The notes beneath the pieces are model-generated. The model did not search any database, was not told where the DNA came from, and saw nothing but the letters and a program-made list of their open reading frames with translations. Made by a program: the position numbers and the translations under genes. A stretch of 64,000 nt of DNA from Heracleum sosnowskyi (Eukaryota > Streptophyta > Magnoliopsida > Apiales > Apiaceae). The stretch covers positions 56,129,481 through 56,193,480 of the forward strand of contig CM061236.1 of the NCBI GenBank assembly GCA_030848705.1, written 5' to 3'. Below, one piece after another: positions 22,877-34,429 of the stretch. How positions within the stretch are numbered: the stretch's first letter is position 1; each line of letters begins with the position of its first letter.

Positions 22877-25800
22877 ACTCGACAAACTCATTTTTTTTTT
22901 AATATTTTTGTTTTTTTGTCTATATAATTGCAGCTCAAAGTCGTTTATGCATTTGATGTGGAATTTCTAACTGTTTCGTATAAAATGGCAATTTGGTACA
23001 CAGAAAGGCTTCAACAATATTGGCATGGTTTCAGAGTTTGAGGGTGGTAGAAGAAATTGAGCTGCTTCTGAGAGACTACAAATCATAATCTCCATATCAG
23101 AAGAATCATTGTCCAGTATAAAAGAAATTTAAGGTCCCTATGAGTTATGATCGCAACCAATGTTAATCATGGCAATTTAAGCAGACTGCAAAGCTTCAAT
23201 CCAATATGAGCTGCAAAAAACTCAAAAACAAACAGTAGGAGCCTTTCTTGCAAGAACGTACACGTAAGTATTAAATGATACAGTTTTGCGGGCAAAAAGA
23301 TTAGCACTCCGAGTCTAGTTGAGTGGAGGAGGGAGGAAGTAACTGATTTGAAAAGGATGAAGGCTACAAAATCTGATCCATAATAAAGTTTTGAACAAAA
23401 TAGATAAATATATCTTGATTGTATTAGGGCTGATACATTCAACATGCGAACAAAAAAAAAACTTATTAATTTTTCTTTATTTGGGTTACAATATTATACC
23501 ATATCATAAAATTATAATACAAAATATTACGGCACTATCATATTAGATGATATACTTTTCTTTAACTATATGTTTAATGTATAAAAATGATATTCAAAAT
23601 GTGACTTTTAATCATAAAATAAACCTTCATTTGTCAAAATATATATAATGAAAATTTAAGTACAATTAAAATCATTTGAAACTAAAAAATAATTATACAA
23701 ATACAAAATAGAAAATTCTTATAACCACAAATATTTTAATTGTGAGTAAATATTTGCAATTTTAATATAATAATTTTCAAAACAAATAAAATTAATATTT
23801 TTTAACATTAATTTTTAAGTAAAAAAAATCATATTTCAGTATATAACTATTAATCACAAAAACAAACTTCAATTAGTCAATTAATATAGCGAAAATTTAT
23901 TCATTTAACATACGATTAAACTTATTTCAAACTTAATAATAAAAAATTATAAATTTCATTATCTAAGAAATTAAATTATTAAAAAATATCCATATAGAAA
24001 ATTGATATTACAATATACAACTATTAATCATAAAAAAGAACTTTCAATTAGTCAATTTATATAATGAAAATATGTACATTTAATTTATATATAAACTTAT
24101 TTCAAAGTAAAAAATTACAAATTACAAATTTCATAATAAAAAGATTAAAATATTAAAAAGAATATATGTGCTTTGCACCGGCTATAAGCTAGTCTTATCC
24201 AAAACTTTGGTCATATACTACCAAATCAATAGTGACCGTTATGAATGAGAACTTTTAGATCTAATAATAAAATTTTTTATTTTAATAATATAAATTAAAT
24301 AGGAGTATGTTTTCTAAGTTAAATAGAATTCTCAATATAAAAATTTGTAAGTTCAAATTCTAAGTTCGGTAGTTTTATTCGATTGTTGGTATATACTTTA
24401 ATTCTAAGTTGAGAAGTTTTTCTTTATTTTAATTATATTCCTAAGTTGAATATAACTATTGTTAAAATTTGACATTTTATTTTTTCTTTAGTTTCATGCT
24501 AGTTTTAATTGAGAAAAAAATTTGTTAAACCATCACTAAGTTACAGATTATTTTGTGAGTTATGTGGGCTGTAAAATTGTTTAAATCTTATGTTTAGAAC
24601 TCAAAACACAACATAAGTAATGTATTAAGCGTATGAAACGTAATAAATAAAGTCTAAAAATTAATAACATAAAATTATAAAAAAAATTAAAAAGTAATAT
24701 AATTATAAATATTAAAAAAAACTCATGAATTGCATGGGTTATAAGATACTAATATTAAAGGACTTAAGGAACCAACCGAGGGAATTTGTGTTTTGAAAAG
24801 TACGTTCATGGACAATTAATACAACAATTTTGTGAAAACAATACCTATTAGTATTTCTGTAAATAATGTTATTTGTCAAATCTCGATCAAATAAATTATA
24901 TCCTTATATAAAATAATCGTAAAAGAATCTTATTCAAAACTTTGATAATCCGATTCCTATACGACCATTGTACAATCAAATTAATAAGGACCGTTAGATC
25001 TTAAATGATAGATGATAATAGTTAAATCTAATATAAAAAAAAAGTATTTGATTAATTGAAGGATTATATTTAAAAACTAAAAAGTGTATTTGATTAATAG
25101 TAGAATTATATTTAAAAACTAAAAATTGTATTTTGATAATCTAAACCAAATATAATTGAGTTTTATGTATTAGATAGAATTCTCTATATAAAAATTGAAA
25201 ACTCTTTTTTCTCTTTAATTTATGAGTAGTTCCAGTTTGATAAAAATTGTTAAACTAAATTTTGAGATATCGATTCATATCAATTACATTATTAAAAAAT
25301 TCTCAATATAAAGTTCATGTATACCATGGTCAAAAATCATATTATTAAAAAATTCTCAATATAATACTCATGTATACCATGACTAACAATAATACGCATG
25401 CACCTATGTTATAAGAGACGTTATGTTGCAAATTTTACTCTAGAATTTATAAGTAAAACGACTTAGTTAATTAATATTAACATAACACTTTTTAAGGGAC
25501 ATACAATTTAATTCATCCAAATTATATTATATTATTTTACATATAAAAAATATAAAAGGATAATATTAAATATTATTAAAAATTGAGAGTTTCATATTTA
25601 TTAACGATAATTTTAAATATAATACTTATAGAGAAAAAAGATCATGAGGTTAATCTCACCATACTTTTCTTAAGATCACAATACATGTAAACAAATAAAT
25701 CTAATCATCTATTGTTAAATATTTACCTAACATATATTTTGATTTATTTATAAATTAGAAAAGTGGAGTAATTAGATAGTTGATATAATACACTCAAATG

Positions 25801-26650
25801 ATCAATTACACTATCTCATGAGTCGAGATCTTTATTCTAATATTGATAACATACTAACAAAAAATTAAGTTTCGAATCAACTCAATAACATATTAAAATT
25901 ACATATTTCAAAAATTAACAAAGAATTAAGATTTTGAATAATATAAATTTGAATAAATACACATAAAATATTTGTCTTTTGCACAACGTAAATGCCACAC
26001 GAAATAATTTATCCAAAAATATATCTTTACACTCCCTCCGTCAAATTTTGGTGGGGGCACGAGAAGAAAAGGAAAGAAAGAGGGGGTGAGTTGGTGGGAC
26101 CTACTAAAATTAATGAAGAAAATATACTATTTTAAGAAATGTTAGACATCTTAAAAAGCGAAAGTGTATGTATATAGCACGCACCATTTGACAATTGTTT
26201 TTTGCTAATAGAGGATTGTGACACCTCCTCATAACACGAGAATATCCTCTTTCACCTGTACCAACATTCTTCATCTAATTCTTGCTGTCTTATCACTTTC
26301 CACCAGTTCCCCAAAACAAACTTCTCTTGCAAATCATATAAAACTATTAAGAAATCTCATAAACCCGGTCTCTCAACACTATTCCACCTTGTTTCATATT
26401 AACACACGCTTCTGGACCAATCACATCCACCTCTGTCATCCCATCACGGAGAACAGATTTAAGTGAATAATTATAAAACGCAAACAAAAACACCAGCTTT
26501 GTGACCAACTCATCATGACCTTGTTTCACCCTTAGGCGTTCCATAACTTATTTTACTGAATTAAAAAAGCTATGTCCAAGGTTATATCTATATATGTGTG
26601 TGTGGAATAGGCATGAGAAAACTATTGTTCTTCAATTTGTAGGCAAAAGG
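22877..26650. other. Very AT-rich host spacer
   Basis: More than 3.5 kb dominated by A/T runs with loosely repeated blocks such as AAAAATTCTCAATATAA...CATGTATACCATG at about 25290-25380 and ATTATATTTAAAAACTAAAAA at about 25060-25130. An isolated CTCCCTCCGTC at 26032 looks like one Stowaway MITE end without a partner. A 65-codon minus-strand frame at 26347-26544 and its 5' extension hint at a decayed gene I cannot identify. No intact gene or RNA gene is seen. Confidence 0.5.
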
Positions 26651-29300
26651 GGAAGAATCTGTGAAGCAGGGATACTGCACTTTGGTAGTGTGTCGCGAAC
26701 GGGATACGCGCCGGTGCGGGGGTGTGCCTCGGTGCACCGGGGTGCGTACGCGGTGCGCCAGGTGGCGTATCCACGAATTTCAGCTTTTCGATTCGTGGGG
26801 GTGCAGGAAGGGGGGTGCGGGAGGGGTATAAAGAGTAATTTCACACCAGTTTTAAAACAAACAATTAAAAGAATAGGCGTCCAAAATCCAATTCAAGACC
26901 CCCAAATCCATTTGAACCCTAATTGATAAACTAGGGAGGTGGCGTATCCCCGACTTTCATCCATTAAAGACGATCCCCGACTTTCAGATTCCGGTTTTCG
27001 TAAGTAATTTCCGACTCAATTTCTCTCCTCATTTCTGTGCTGCAGTGCTGCTCGACCTCGTTTCTCTCCTCATTTCAGCATATATGCGTGTATATATCTT
27101 GTTTTCGTAAGTAATTGATGTTTTGATCTATTGATGACTTGATGTATGTATATATATGACATGCATATCCTTTTTCAGCAACTTCTTTTCTGATTCTAAT
27201 TCACTGTATATGCGTGTATCTGTGTATGTATTGTTCTTTTGTTTCTTTTTGTTTTTGACTTTTTGTTGCTAAATGTTGTTAATTGTTATGTATATATATA
27301 AATTGAGAATCTGAGATGTATTAATTGTTATGTAAATATGGATATAAATTTTGGGCAGTGAAGACTAAAGAGGCAGTACAGTAGGCTACGGCCTGTTTTA
27401 CAAATTTGTTTGACTTGTTTTTTTTTCTTTTTTTATTGTATGGAATCATCAACAAGTTCTGCTGCAACTACTGAGGCTTCTCAAAGCCAACCAACGGGAG
27501 ATCTTTTATGGAAATATGTAACGAAAATTACAAAATCGGGTGGAAGAAGCGGAAATGCAAAAATCAAATGCAATTTTTGTAATTTTGAATTCACGGGCTC
27601 ATATTCAAGAGTTAAAGCACATTTCATGAGGATTAAGAATATGGGAGTTCAAAATTTGTTCAAAAATCACTCCGGAAATTTATAGTCAGATGCAAAGAGA
27701 GTTGGCGGAGGAGGAAGAAAGAAGGAAACCAATTGAAATTCCACTACCTTCTTCATCTCAAACTCAGTCATGTAGTAGTGACTGGGGAGGAGCTCATTAG
27801 AAGAAATTGGATACATTAAAAATAAAGGCAATTGACGTCAACAATCCTGTAATGAAAGCATACAATATGGACTTGAGAGCACAATTGGATGGCGAGATTG
27901 CAAGAGCGCCACTACTAGAAAAACTGCATTAGACATCGGCTAAAAACCGATGTCTATTGAAAAAGAGAAGCGATGTCTTTGCATGTGTAGAGAAAGGTAG
28001 GGGTATTAGACATCGGTTTTTAGCCGATGTCTATGTTAATCTTTAACATCGGTTTTTTAATAAGCAACATATGTCTATGTTCCTTTTTAACATCGGTTTC
28101 TTAATAAGGAACTGATGTCTATGTTCCTTTTTAACATCGGTTTCTTAATAAGGAACTGATGTCTATGTTTCTCTTTTACATCAGTTTCTATTCTTTAGAC
28201 ATTAATGTTCTGATGTTACTTGTGATATTTAACAACGGTTTTTTGCGAAAGTGATGTAAGTTTTGTATTTTTTTAATACATGGATGCCCTATTTGACATG
28301 ACCAAAAACCAAATCCAAATGACCAAAATCAAAAAGCCAAACCAAAACCAAATATCGAAATCAAAAGGCCAATATATACTAAAACCAAATATATAATTCA
28401 ATAGGCCAACTACATTATCCAATTCATATCGAAACTAACTACATAATCCAAACCATCCAAATATCAAAACTACATTCATATAGGCACATTTCATATAGAA
28501 ACTTCTGGTAATGCTGCATCTCTAGTTGTGGTGTGGCTTTCCTTACGCTAGCAATGTGCCAAGACAAAGCCATCCTCCCTCATTCTTGTTCCCTTTAATT
28601 TCACTTTTAACTACTTAGAACAACAATAACCCTGCAATAAAGAGAGATAGGATCAATCTAACTGAACCAATACATAGTATGATGTTAAACATAAAAGCTT
28701 TGAGAAAATCTTGCAGCTGAGTTATATCATCTTGATATCGTAGCCCTATTGTGGCCTACTGTAAAGATAATTACTGCCCTATTGCATGCCAATATTCATT
28801 GGTTTCCTCGTGAAATAAATAAGTATCTTTATAAGCATATAGTGAAACTTAATTACAGAATAGTGAGAGAATGACTGTTTCGTTTTTAAATGATCACGTT
28901 TGCCATTGCTAAAGTATTCTTCAAAGACAAAACCTAAGAAACACACCATGGAGTAAATTTTTAGGTTAAAAAGTTAAAAACTGAACGCTGCAGCATCCTG
29001 GAGCAGAAGTTTTGATGAGTTCTAGATCCATCTAAAAAGGCTCATTAGGTCGAAAGAGTTTGACACACAGAACACACCTGATTAACTTCCATTCTCACAT
29101 AACTTCCGAATGCGTTCTAGTTAAAAAAGAAATATATCTCGTCCCTATGAACAAGACTTTAATTCTAAATTCAAACTAAAACAATTCATAAATCCTACAT
29201 TATTCAACTTTGAACAATGTTTTTGGTTAGTAAGTGCAGATGTTCACATATAAAATCAAGCATTCAAGCCTATACAAGCTCTATAAGCAAATACAGTTAC

Positions 29301-29462
29301 CTGACTCATTCGTGGTCTACGCCTTGCTGAATGGCGAACACAGACAGCTGCACAAGAAACCATGCGTGACATCTCGCTCTGGTTATAATTGTTTCGCAAC
29401 CGAGAATCAACTAGACTGTCAAAATTTCCCTCTTCCAAAGCTCTAGTGAGCAAGGGCCTTGC
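29301..29462 (-). pseudogene. Captured PERK-type receptor kinase exon
   Basis: Exactly 54 codons between an acceptor (GTATCAG) and a donor (AGTCAG|GTAACT). It reads ARPLLTRALEEGNFDSLVD, then MVSCAAVCVRHSARRRPRMS. This is the end of the kinase domain (subdomain XI) of proline-rich extensin-like receptor kinases. A single exon with its intron borders, in a transposon, is best explained by capture from genomic DNA. Confidence 0.8.
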
Positions 29463-29739
29463 CTGATACACATATTACATTTAATTCTTCTTTTTTTAAG
29501 CCAACCAAAAGATTTATAAATTATAAAGCATCCATTTCCGCCAAGGATAATATATGCATCGAGGAAAGTTAAGCACATATTACTTTGTAATACCTAAAAA
29601 TTGTAGCTATCTAAAAACATATATCAGATAATCTTTAGGTGAACATCACCTTGGAAGGTAAAAACCCAACCGTCATTGATATTTAAATTTAGTAATGTTG
29701 ATGTGCTCTGATCATGAAACTGATTATTATAGCAATCAT

Positions 29740-30150
29740 TTTAGAGACAACAACATGTATCATCATCGGCAACAACAGCATCAAACAAATAATCGACAAA
29801 TTTGGTTTTTGCACCCATGAATCGTAGTGAAACCGACTATGATACGATAAACAACGCATTTGATGTTGAGCTACAAACTATTGACTTGTCCATGAGTATT
29901 CAAAGAGGAAAACTGAAAGAGGACAACAGCAATATGAAGGTTTCCAAAAAACGAACCATGGCGCTAGTTTTCTTGATCGAGTTACGAAAAGAACAGATTC
30001 AGCTAAAGCTAAGCAGGAAAATGATGACACAATGCAAGAGCTACAGCTCTCCTGCTTCATGCCAAAGTTGGACCTAAATATACATGATGATATTGATGCA
30101 ACTTCAAGATGTAAGCAATTTGACCTGAATGGTCTTAACTGGTGCTAGGG
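29740..30150 (+). pseudogene. Coding-like fragment of unknown origin in CACTA-2
   Basis: One plus-strand frame at about 29960-30146 has a protein-like composition: QENDDTMQELQLSCFMPKLD, followed by LNIHDDID and KQFDLNGLNWC. The frame upstream differs and is less convincing. The DLN-type C-terminus resembles plant regulatory proteins, but I cannot name one. It may be a third captured fragment. Confidence 0.3.
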
Positions 30151-30457
30151 ACCTCAATTTATTAGGCAAAAGAACTTTGCATTGTTTACTAGAAACTATC
30201 TAGATTCTGAATCAGGCAGGCAACAACATCCAAAATGATATATAACAAGCTTGAATTGAATGTTTTCAAATCGAGAGATCATGTTCTCAAACTCCCTAAT
30301 CAAACTACGTACTTAATTTTCGATCTAATGTTTAGTCCGATTAATTTTTCATTCTTTAGATGAAGCACATCAGTATTCATATGAGATCAGTATTCATATG
30401 AGATCAATGCCCAACATAAATGATACAAATTAAAGGAGCATAAAGTACACTATGTAC

Positions 30458-30885
30458 CTGAGAAAATGACAACATAGAAAAGCACTCAACCAAAATAGGC
30501 CTGAATTTGCATCTGTAAACTTCTAAATACTTGGTGGAGGCTGAGACCTCTACATATTCTGACTCGTACGTATTGACTTGTTCACTGGACTCAGATGTAG
30601 TTCCCGTAACAGGCGACCCAGATGAATCATCATTTGACACACTAGGGAGGACACCTTCTTTCTTCAATACATCCATGATTGTAGGCTGCCTACCTTTTGC
30701 ACTGGTGACTGAATTTGTTGCCAGCTTTGAGGTCTTTCGATATTTTCTCTTGTTATTCTGAGAGGTATTCTCATCTGCTGAATTATGCTCAGTAGGCTTT
30801 CCAGCAAGTATCTTAGAACTAGGCCGTCCTGGACAGTGCGACGAGGCAGGCTGGCCATGAGGGTACAACTCTGGTAAAGCTGTAG
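30458..30885 (-). pseudogene. Captured exon, possibly from a FANCD2-like gene
   Basis: A 428-bp open exon between an acceptor (ATTGCAG) and a donor (TCTCAG|GTACAT). It encodes a charged linker (SQNNKRKYRKTSK), a block QPTIMDVLKKEGVLPS and ASTKYLEVYRCKFRPILVEC. The last block recalls plant Fanconi anaemia D2 protein, a DNA crosslink-repair factor, but this is recollection and not an alignment. It has the same orientation as the PERK exon. Another short minus-strand exon-like piece (GLRYQDDITQLQDFLK) lies near 28700-28760. Confidence 0.4.
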
Positions 30886-32573
30886 CTGCAATCCACCACA
30901 AAACAACATCATTAATGGTAATACTTGAGGGGGAATGTTAACCAAACTCTAGACTAGATGATTATCTGTAAGAACTACTAGTTAGTTTATATCTATATAT
31001 ACACCTAAAGCACAATCTATTCAGGTCTGCAATAAAGTATCAATTTACATAATCAAAAGAAGATATGCATTTCATTGATCAATGAAGCTATATCATACAT
31101 AATCAATGCATTTCAACACATGTATCACAAACAAAGAAAGGCATAGAAGAACTTAGGAGACAAGAAATAACAATAACATCACTGATCAGTGAATTTGATT
31201 TTTCACAAAACCATAACAAAAAAAAACAAACCCAAAAATACAATCTTTAAAATTCGAGAAAATTATATAAAACAAGGAAGAACTCAAATTGGAAGTAAAA
31301 TTTATACAGGGATGAGTTTACAAAACCTGTTACATTTCACCTTGCTATTTCTTGTGCAACGCGACATTCTTCAATACTTAAGCCTCCAACAATGGATCCA
31401 AGCGGAACATACATGCAGTTGAACAAGTCAAACAAATACAATCAAAAAAAGCAAATGCAATCAAAAAAGAAAAGAAAAGGTACAAAAAAATTACCAAACC
31501 GAGCTAATTACGAAATGTTAAACAATCATGAACTCCAAACTCGAAGCTCCAAGCTCCAGATATGTTAAACATATCGAACAATTACATTAGTTCAAATCGA
31601 AAAATGGAGATAATCGACTAATATTGAACTAATATTGAAAGGGGTTGAGAGAATCGAACTAATAATATTGAATAAATTGAAGGGCGTAGAGACAATCGAC
31701 CTAATATTGAATAAATTAAAAAGGGTATAGAGAATCGAATAATTTGAAAGGCTAATTGAAACCTTTTGTTGAAAGAGCAGGTTAGGGTTCTTGAGAAAAG
31801 AGGGACGGGGTGTTTGATTGTAATGTTTTTGATTTTTGGGGGGTGGTGGTGGGTGGGTTTAGTATTTTTATGTTTTTGATTTTTTATGTTTAAGGCACAG
31901 AGCGGGAGGTGAATTTGGCTGAGGGGAATATTTTGTTAAAAGAGGGGGAAAGGAAAAAGAGGAAGCGCGTGTTTATTTTTTGAAAAATAAGGCTCAGACA
32001 TCGTTTATTCAAGTAAGCGATGTGTAGATTATTATTAGACATCGGTTTTATTTTTATCGATGTAAGAGATACTTTTAACATCAGTGGCTTTTCTACCTGA
32101 TGTCTAAAGTGTGATGTCTAATCTAGTTTTTCTAGCTTTTTTCTCCGGGGGCTTGCCTTTCCACTATGCTAGAAATCCTCATTATATCAAGTCATATACA
32201 ATGGCTTCCGAGTTCAACCTTTCAAGTTATGTCCCTCCCACTTATAATGCTTTGCGCACAACTTTGTTGCAAAAAGAAAGGGCTAATGTTGAAAGATTAA
32301 TGGAATCAATCAAGACCACTTGGAAAGAGAAAGGTGTGAGCGTAGTTTCCGATGGATGGAGTGATAGTCAAAGAAGGCCACTAATAAATTTTATGGCGGT
32401 TACGGAGAATGGTCCTATGTTCTTGAAAGCGGTCAATTATGAAGGTAGCAAAGATAAATTTCACATGGCCAACTTGATTCGAGAAGTGATCATGGAGGTG
32501 GGACCTCAAAATGTAGTTCAAGTTATCACTGACAATGCTCCCGTTTGCAAGGCGGCAGGTATGAGAATAAAAC

Positions 32574-32622
<49 letters not shown>
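32574..32622. repeat. (TA)n microsatellite in a hAT transposase intron
   Basis: About 24 TA units with one C interruption, inside the first intron of the hAT transposase gene. Confidence 0.9.
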
Positions 32623-32624
<2 letters not shown>

Positions 32625-33870
32625 GAATTGTCCACCATTTTAATATTTATACTATCTTAATTATGAGTTTATCGTTAGGTATGATCATTGAGGCCTCATT
32701 TCCTCATATATTTTGGACTCCATGTGTGGTGCATACTCTTAATGTGGCGTTGAAAAATATTTGTGATGCCAAGAATAATGAGTCCAATAGAGCAGTGTAT
32801 GATGAGTGCCATTGGATTACAGAGGTGGCTAGCTCAGCAGTGTTGATTAAGAATTTCATTCTTAATCACAACATGGTGTTGACAATGTTCAACCTTTATG
32901 CTCCCTTGAAACTTCTTTGTGTTGCTGAAACTAGATTTGAATCTGTCATCATCATGCTTAGGAGGTTTAAACTACTCAAACGTGCTTTTGAAAGATTAGT
33001 ACTTTGTGAGGAGTGGAGTACTTATCGTGAGTATGATCAACCGAAAGCTCAAATCATGAGAATGACGATACTTGATGAATATTGGTGGGATAAGGTTGAT
33101 TATATTCTTGAGTTCACAGCTCCTATATATGATATGCTTCGTTTTACCGATACAGATAAGCCTTCACTACACTTGGTTTATGACATGTGGGATGATATGA
33201 TTGAGAAAGTGAAGAATATCATATATAGGCATGAGAAGAAAGAGCTCTCTGAGGATTGTACATTTTATGATGTAGTCTATGCTATTCTCATTGCTAGATG
33301 GACCAAGAGTTCTTCACCAATTCATTGTTTTGCACATTCACTCAATCCAAGGTAAACGTATAACCTCTCAACATCATTCTCTAGTTTATTCTTTCAATCC
33401 CATGGTTTTTTAATGATGTATGGCAATTAATTTGTGTAGGTATTATAGTCATGAATGGCTTAGTGGAGCTCAAAATCGTCTTCCTCCTCATCGAGATATC
33501 GAGCTATCTCAAGAAAGAAACAACTGCATCAAAAGATATTTTCCGGATGGGGAGGCAAGAACAACTGTAAGTATTGAGTTTGCCCGATTTTCAGGCCAGA
33601 TGGATATCTTTGGTAATGCCGACTCTATAGAAGATAGAGCCACTATGGAACCAAAGATGTGGTGCCTTGTTCATGGAGCTTCCGCTCCAAACATTCAAAA
33701 AATAGCTTTGAAGCTATTAGGACAGCCTTGCTCTTCTTCTTGTTGTGAGAGAAATTGGAGTACTTATTCCTTTATTCATTCGGTTAGAAGGAATAAGATA
33801 CTACCAACTAGGGCGGAGGACTTGGTTTATGTGCACACCAACCTTCGCCTCCTTTCTAGAAAGAGTGATC

Positions 33871-34365
33871 TGTTAGATATAATTGCTGATGATTATTTAT
33901 CAGTGTTTAAGCAACAGGTACTCATCAGAGTTTATGCTAGAAGCCAGTCAGAGTTTGTTAAAGTCTGACGGGGTGAAAGTTTGCTGAAGCTGTCGGTGCT
34001 AATATGAAGATTCTAGAAGCAATATATCTTGAAGATGGAAAAAAGCAAGATATATTGAGATAGCTAAGGAAACGGAACAGAAGACATAAGCAATCCTAAT
34101 TTGATATAAATTGTATAGCTAATTTGTAGGAATATCAATTAGAGATTGAATCTATGTAGCTGTGTACTATATAAACACAGATAGGTTAACCCTAAAAGGG
34201 ATGCGAATACTGAATACATTATTCTTGTAACCTAGCAGCTCTTTGTGATATTTTACATCACTGAGAGAAGAGTTATTTAATATAATTCAGTTTATTGTTC
34301 ATAAACAGTGTTCTTTATTGTTATTCTCATACATATCTTGATTATATTGTGTATTCGGCCTAACA
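33871..34365 (+). repeat. 5' LTR of copia-A
   Basis: 495 bp, TGTTAGATAT...GGCCTAACA. It contains a TATA-like CTATATAAAC at 34168-34177 and two copies of TCAGAGTTT (reverse of the family word AAACTCTGA) at about 33926 and 33949. Confidence 0.97.
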
Positions 34366-34367
34366 AT

Positions 34368-34379
34368 TGGTATCAGAGC
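34368..34379 (+). promoter_or_regulatory. Primer binding site (initiator tRNA-Met) of copia-A
   Basis: TGGTATCAGAGC, two bases after the LTR, is complementary to the 3' end of plant initiator tRNA-Met, the usual copia primer. Confidence 0.92.
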
Positions 34380-34429
34380 TAAGGCTGTTTAATATATACA
34401 GTTTATTGATCTAAAACACAAGTATAATC

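Larger units (their letters stand above)
27910..32135. mobile_element. CACTA-2: gene-capturing CACTA element in the hAT transposase gene
   Basis: The left end is CACTACTAGAAAAACTGCAT followed by TAGACATCGG. The right end is the complement of CTAGAAAAACT...ATTAGACATC, but the outermost CACTA pentamer on the right is missing, so the element is probably immobile. Subterminal GACATCGGTT/AACCGATGTC words are dense at 27935-28260 and again at 31990-32110. No transposase gene is present. The 3.7-kb interior carries minus-strand host exons with intact splice borders (PERK kinase and FANCD2-like) and at least one other coding-like piece. It splits the hAT frame between ...GEIARA and FFSGGLPF. Confidence 0.88.

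Noticed and set aside
26347..26544. 65-codon minus-strand frame as a host gene
   Set aside because: The composition is protein-like, but I recognise no family, and upstream stops break any longer frame. It is mentioned only as a possible remnant.
22877..26650. AT-rich region as centromeric satellite or matrix attachment region
   Set aside because: No long tandem unit can be read, and AT content alone does not identify a matrix attachment region.
26594..26926. Overlapping open frames on both strands (26594-26926 and 26632-26844) as genes
   Set aside because: They arise from the GC-rich terminus of the hAT element, which has few stop codons. They cross the element border at 26659.
32381..32638. 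Minus-strand frame rich in IY repeats
   Set aside because: It is the translation of the (TA)n microsatellite in the hAT intron.
34368..34379. TGGTATCAGAGC words as parts of tRNA-Met genes
   Set aside because: They directly follow LTR ends at three places (34368, 50957, 60948) and have no cloverleaf around them. They are primer binding sites.
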